Assembly (NCBI GenBank): GCA_030248215.1
Contig: JASANG010001081.1
Span: forward strand, 60,429-124,428
Source: Enoplolaimus lenunculus
Lineage: Eukaryota; Nematoda; Enoplea; Enoplida; Thoracostomopsidae
Direction: 5' to 3'
DNA: 64,000 nucleotides
The notes under the pieces were generated by a model, which was not told where the DNA came from, searched no databases, and saw only the letters and a list, made by a program, of their open reading frames with translations. Each line of letters begins with the position of its first letter. Position 1 is the first letter of the stretch. The translations under genes and the position numbers were made by a program. This document shows, in pieces, positions 61,841 through 64,000 of the stretch.

Positions 61841-62384
61841 TGTGAGAAGCATGAATGAAACATATTTATGTTATTTATGTAACCGAGTGTGAACGTGCGC
61901 AATAATCGGTATTTTCGGTTCAGTTCCTTTAGTCAAAAAGCAAAATATTTAAATTCAGAAAGCATTCGTAACGTTTACAACCTATAACACTGTTATTTCT
62001 GAGCAATTAATTAAAAACGTTTCATTTTAACACAATTTCTTTGTAGATTACCGGTTGTTATGCTATCTATTCTCATTTGTCATGTTTTCTATCTTATTTA
62101 TACAGGCTATTTTTACGGTCAAACAGTATATACCTAATACTTACAATTGAATTTTAAAGACGAGGACCCAAAGTATTAAAACCTTGCTCTAAATCCCCAA
62201 GTGCGCTTGCGTCGCGGCAGTTTTCGAATCTTACTTACAGCTACTGTATTTAAAACGAGTTTTCCTTTGAGAGGGCAAACCCGAGTTCTTTGTCAATTGG
62301 CTGAGCTGCAGGCTTAATGTCGAATGCTGGATTTATTAGCAGTAACCTAATCAACGATGTTAGGACGTGTTCCGGATATAAATG

Positions 62385-62470
62385 GACGTCGAATATCCGG
62401 ATATGAAAAATGCCCGGATATATCCGACAGAAGTAATATCCGGATATCGGGAAAAATATTTGGTACCAGC
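62385..62470. repeat. ATATCCGG-rich repeat, second copy
   Basis: ATATCCGGATAT twice, plus CCCGGATATATCCG and related words, followed by ATCGATTTGAAAAAAATATC. It shares vocabulary with 51025-51120. Confidence 0.6.
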
Positions 62471-63679
62471 AACTAGATATCGATTTGAAAAAAATATCTG
62501 ATGCTCACCTCTCGTGCGTATTCTCTCGTCATTTAAATGAAGAATTGTTCAGATTTGAATATTGGCTTAAAATTGAATACAGTCAACTTAAGGCTGCGGC
62601 TTTAAAATAACACAGATTGAAGTATTTTATGTGTATCGGAAGACATTTTGAAGCTGTTCAAATCGTAACATTGTTCAGTATTTCCTGTATACTGCTTGTG
62701 TGGACCTTTGCTATATTTTAACTTTTCTTTGTATCAGGGGAATTTTAATGGAACTAATGAGGCAGTGGCCTCAGGGCCTGTGTATTCATGTAGTCCGTTA
62801 CACGAATATTACAACATCAACTCCGACGGGCGAAACATTTAGACTCACCGTTTTTTCTTCAATCCATTTTTAGGGCCACGCAAAATAAATCGAACTCAGG
62901 GCCAAGATCACTATCCGCACCAACTTTACATATAACATTATCAGGGACTTGTAGAAAAATAGCTAAACATTAACATTTACACCCACATTATGGCATTGTC
63001 ATATGACTTATTAACTTCAATAAACATTTACAAGAATCTTATTAACAGATTAATCGCGTCAAAATATGACGTTTCAGAACAAAATAAAGTCGTTGACCAT
63101 GTCAAAATTGTAAGAACCATCGCATCTTAAAATTAAGTTGATGGCTTTGGATTTGTTGGAGGTGAATTATACACAATTTGTCGTTTAACTCCAAGTAAAG
63201 TATACTTTTTAATATTTGGCGAGCTGGTTAACCACTGCAGCGTTTTCGTTTCGCACGATGTTTCCGTTCAACTAAATATTTTATTAAATTAATCCACAGA
63301 ATTTCACTTTCGAATATAAAATATTTCTATAATTTTGAACTGTTTTTCTTTCATAGATTTATGGAGTCGGAAAATTCATTAGTTATTTATTTTTGCAGTG
63401 AAATTTGTTATTTTTAAATTTTTCAGCCCGAGAATCAAAGCATTTAAGCACATACGTGTATTTAAATTTCAAGATATAAGAAAAGTGGCAAAAGTCCTCT
63501 TTTTTAGGAAATCTAAAAGCTTCTCGGAAACAGAGTTTTTCAATAATCATATGTAATCGCCTGCAATATCTGGAACAGTAGTTGATAAACTGATAAATAC
63601 ATAAGCACTTAAATAATGAAATTTTTTACTCCGAGGTTATGTGGTTGGTAATAATTACAGATGATTGGATTTAAGATTT

Positions 63680-64000
63680 ATAGCAGGATGCAACCGGAGC
63701 TACAAAATCCGGAGCAGGAGCCGACGGTCACTAAATTTTGCAGGAGCTTGAGGCGTTGAAGCAAAATTAGCTAATAAAAATTGTTTTAATTTTGGTAAAG
63801 TTAAACAGTAATCTGCAAAATGTTGCCAAAAATTTGGATTCAATCTTTCTTTTCGAGAAATCTCGACAGTTCAAGCTTCCAAGATTGGTTCAAAGTCAAA
63901 AATGAACTCAATCAGAAGCACAACATTTACAAAATTACAAAAAATTTTACTACCGAAAATGCCGGAGTTCCGGCAAACATATTTCTAAAGCCGGAGCAGG
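63680..64000. repeat. GGAGCCGGAGGT repeat (family E), copy 2, cut by window end
   Basis: CAACCGGAGC, CCGGAGCAGGAGCC and a terminal GCCGGAGCAGG, with the same order of internal words as copy 1. Confidence 0.6.

Larger units (their letters stand above)
57168..64000. other. Repeat-rich region with no recognised gene
   Basis: No open frame here shows a recognisable domain or a coherent set of splice-compatible exons. Present are a TTAGGC-bearing element (59509-59704), a truncated MITE (61698-61840), GGAGCCGGAG-type repeats (60660-60980 and 63680-64000), an ATATCCGG-rich repeat (62385-62470) and a short-repeat family at 58905-59095. An unknown, poorly conserved gene cannot be excluded. Confidence 0.55.

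Overview
The window is nuclear DNA of an animal, most likely a nematode. It holds a complete nematode-type cuticle collagen gene: N-terminal membrane-like segment, R-x-x-x-K-R cleavage site, Cys-flanked Gly-X-Y blocks and a [11 protein letters not shown]-terminus. Short TTAGGC-like tracts (the nematode telomere hexamer) are scattered through it. The DNA is AT-rich, introns run from tens of bases to 8 kb, and small inverted-repeat elements are dense. This resembles a clade I (dorylaimian, for example mermithid) genome more than a compact rhabditid one; that placement is inference.

Layout. (1) 345-7656 (+): the 3' ten exons of a proprotein convertase 2 gene (PCSK2/EGL-3 type); its 5' exons lie left of the window. 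(2) 9412-29563 (-): a complete 15-exon gene for a secreted protein of about 872 residues with six PAN/Apple modules and a Pro/Ser/Arg-rich tail. It converges on gene 1 with 1.8 kb between. (3) 22865-26937 (+): a complete six-exon collagen gene (299 residues) lying wholly inside the 8.1-kb second intron of gene 2, on the opposite strand. (4) about 34807-57167 (+): a BAIAP3/UNC13D (Munc13-4, AEX-1-like) gene with C2 - MUN - C2 domains in about 26 exons. One C2A exon and one MUN junction are unresolved, and a tentative upstream exon lies at 33187-33257. (5) A tRNA-Thr-like gene at 17769-17840 (-) inside a 252-bp duplicated segment. (6) 57168-64000: no gene recognised, only repeats.

Introns and spacers carry several families of small non-autonomous elements: a 410-444-bp TA-flanked MITE (five copies), a 130-200-bp element whose interior is made of TTAGGC-like repeats (many copies), a 251-bp TA-flanked MITE, a foldback family and others. 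No autonomous transposase, retroelement or virus-derived gene was recognised.

Genes 1 and 4 act in the same cell-biological pathway: EGL-3/PC2 matures neuropeptides in dense-core vesicles, and BAIAP3/UNC13D proteins drive fusion of such vesicles. Genes 2 and 3 encode extracellular proteins and both carry basic sites of the kind subtilisin-like convertases cut. Exon borders were derived by hand from GT-AG signals, reading-frame phase and family similarity; the PC2, PAN and collagen models sum to exact codon totals.
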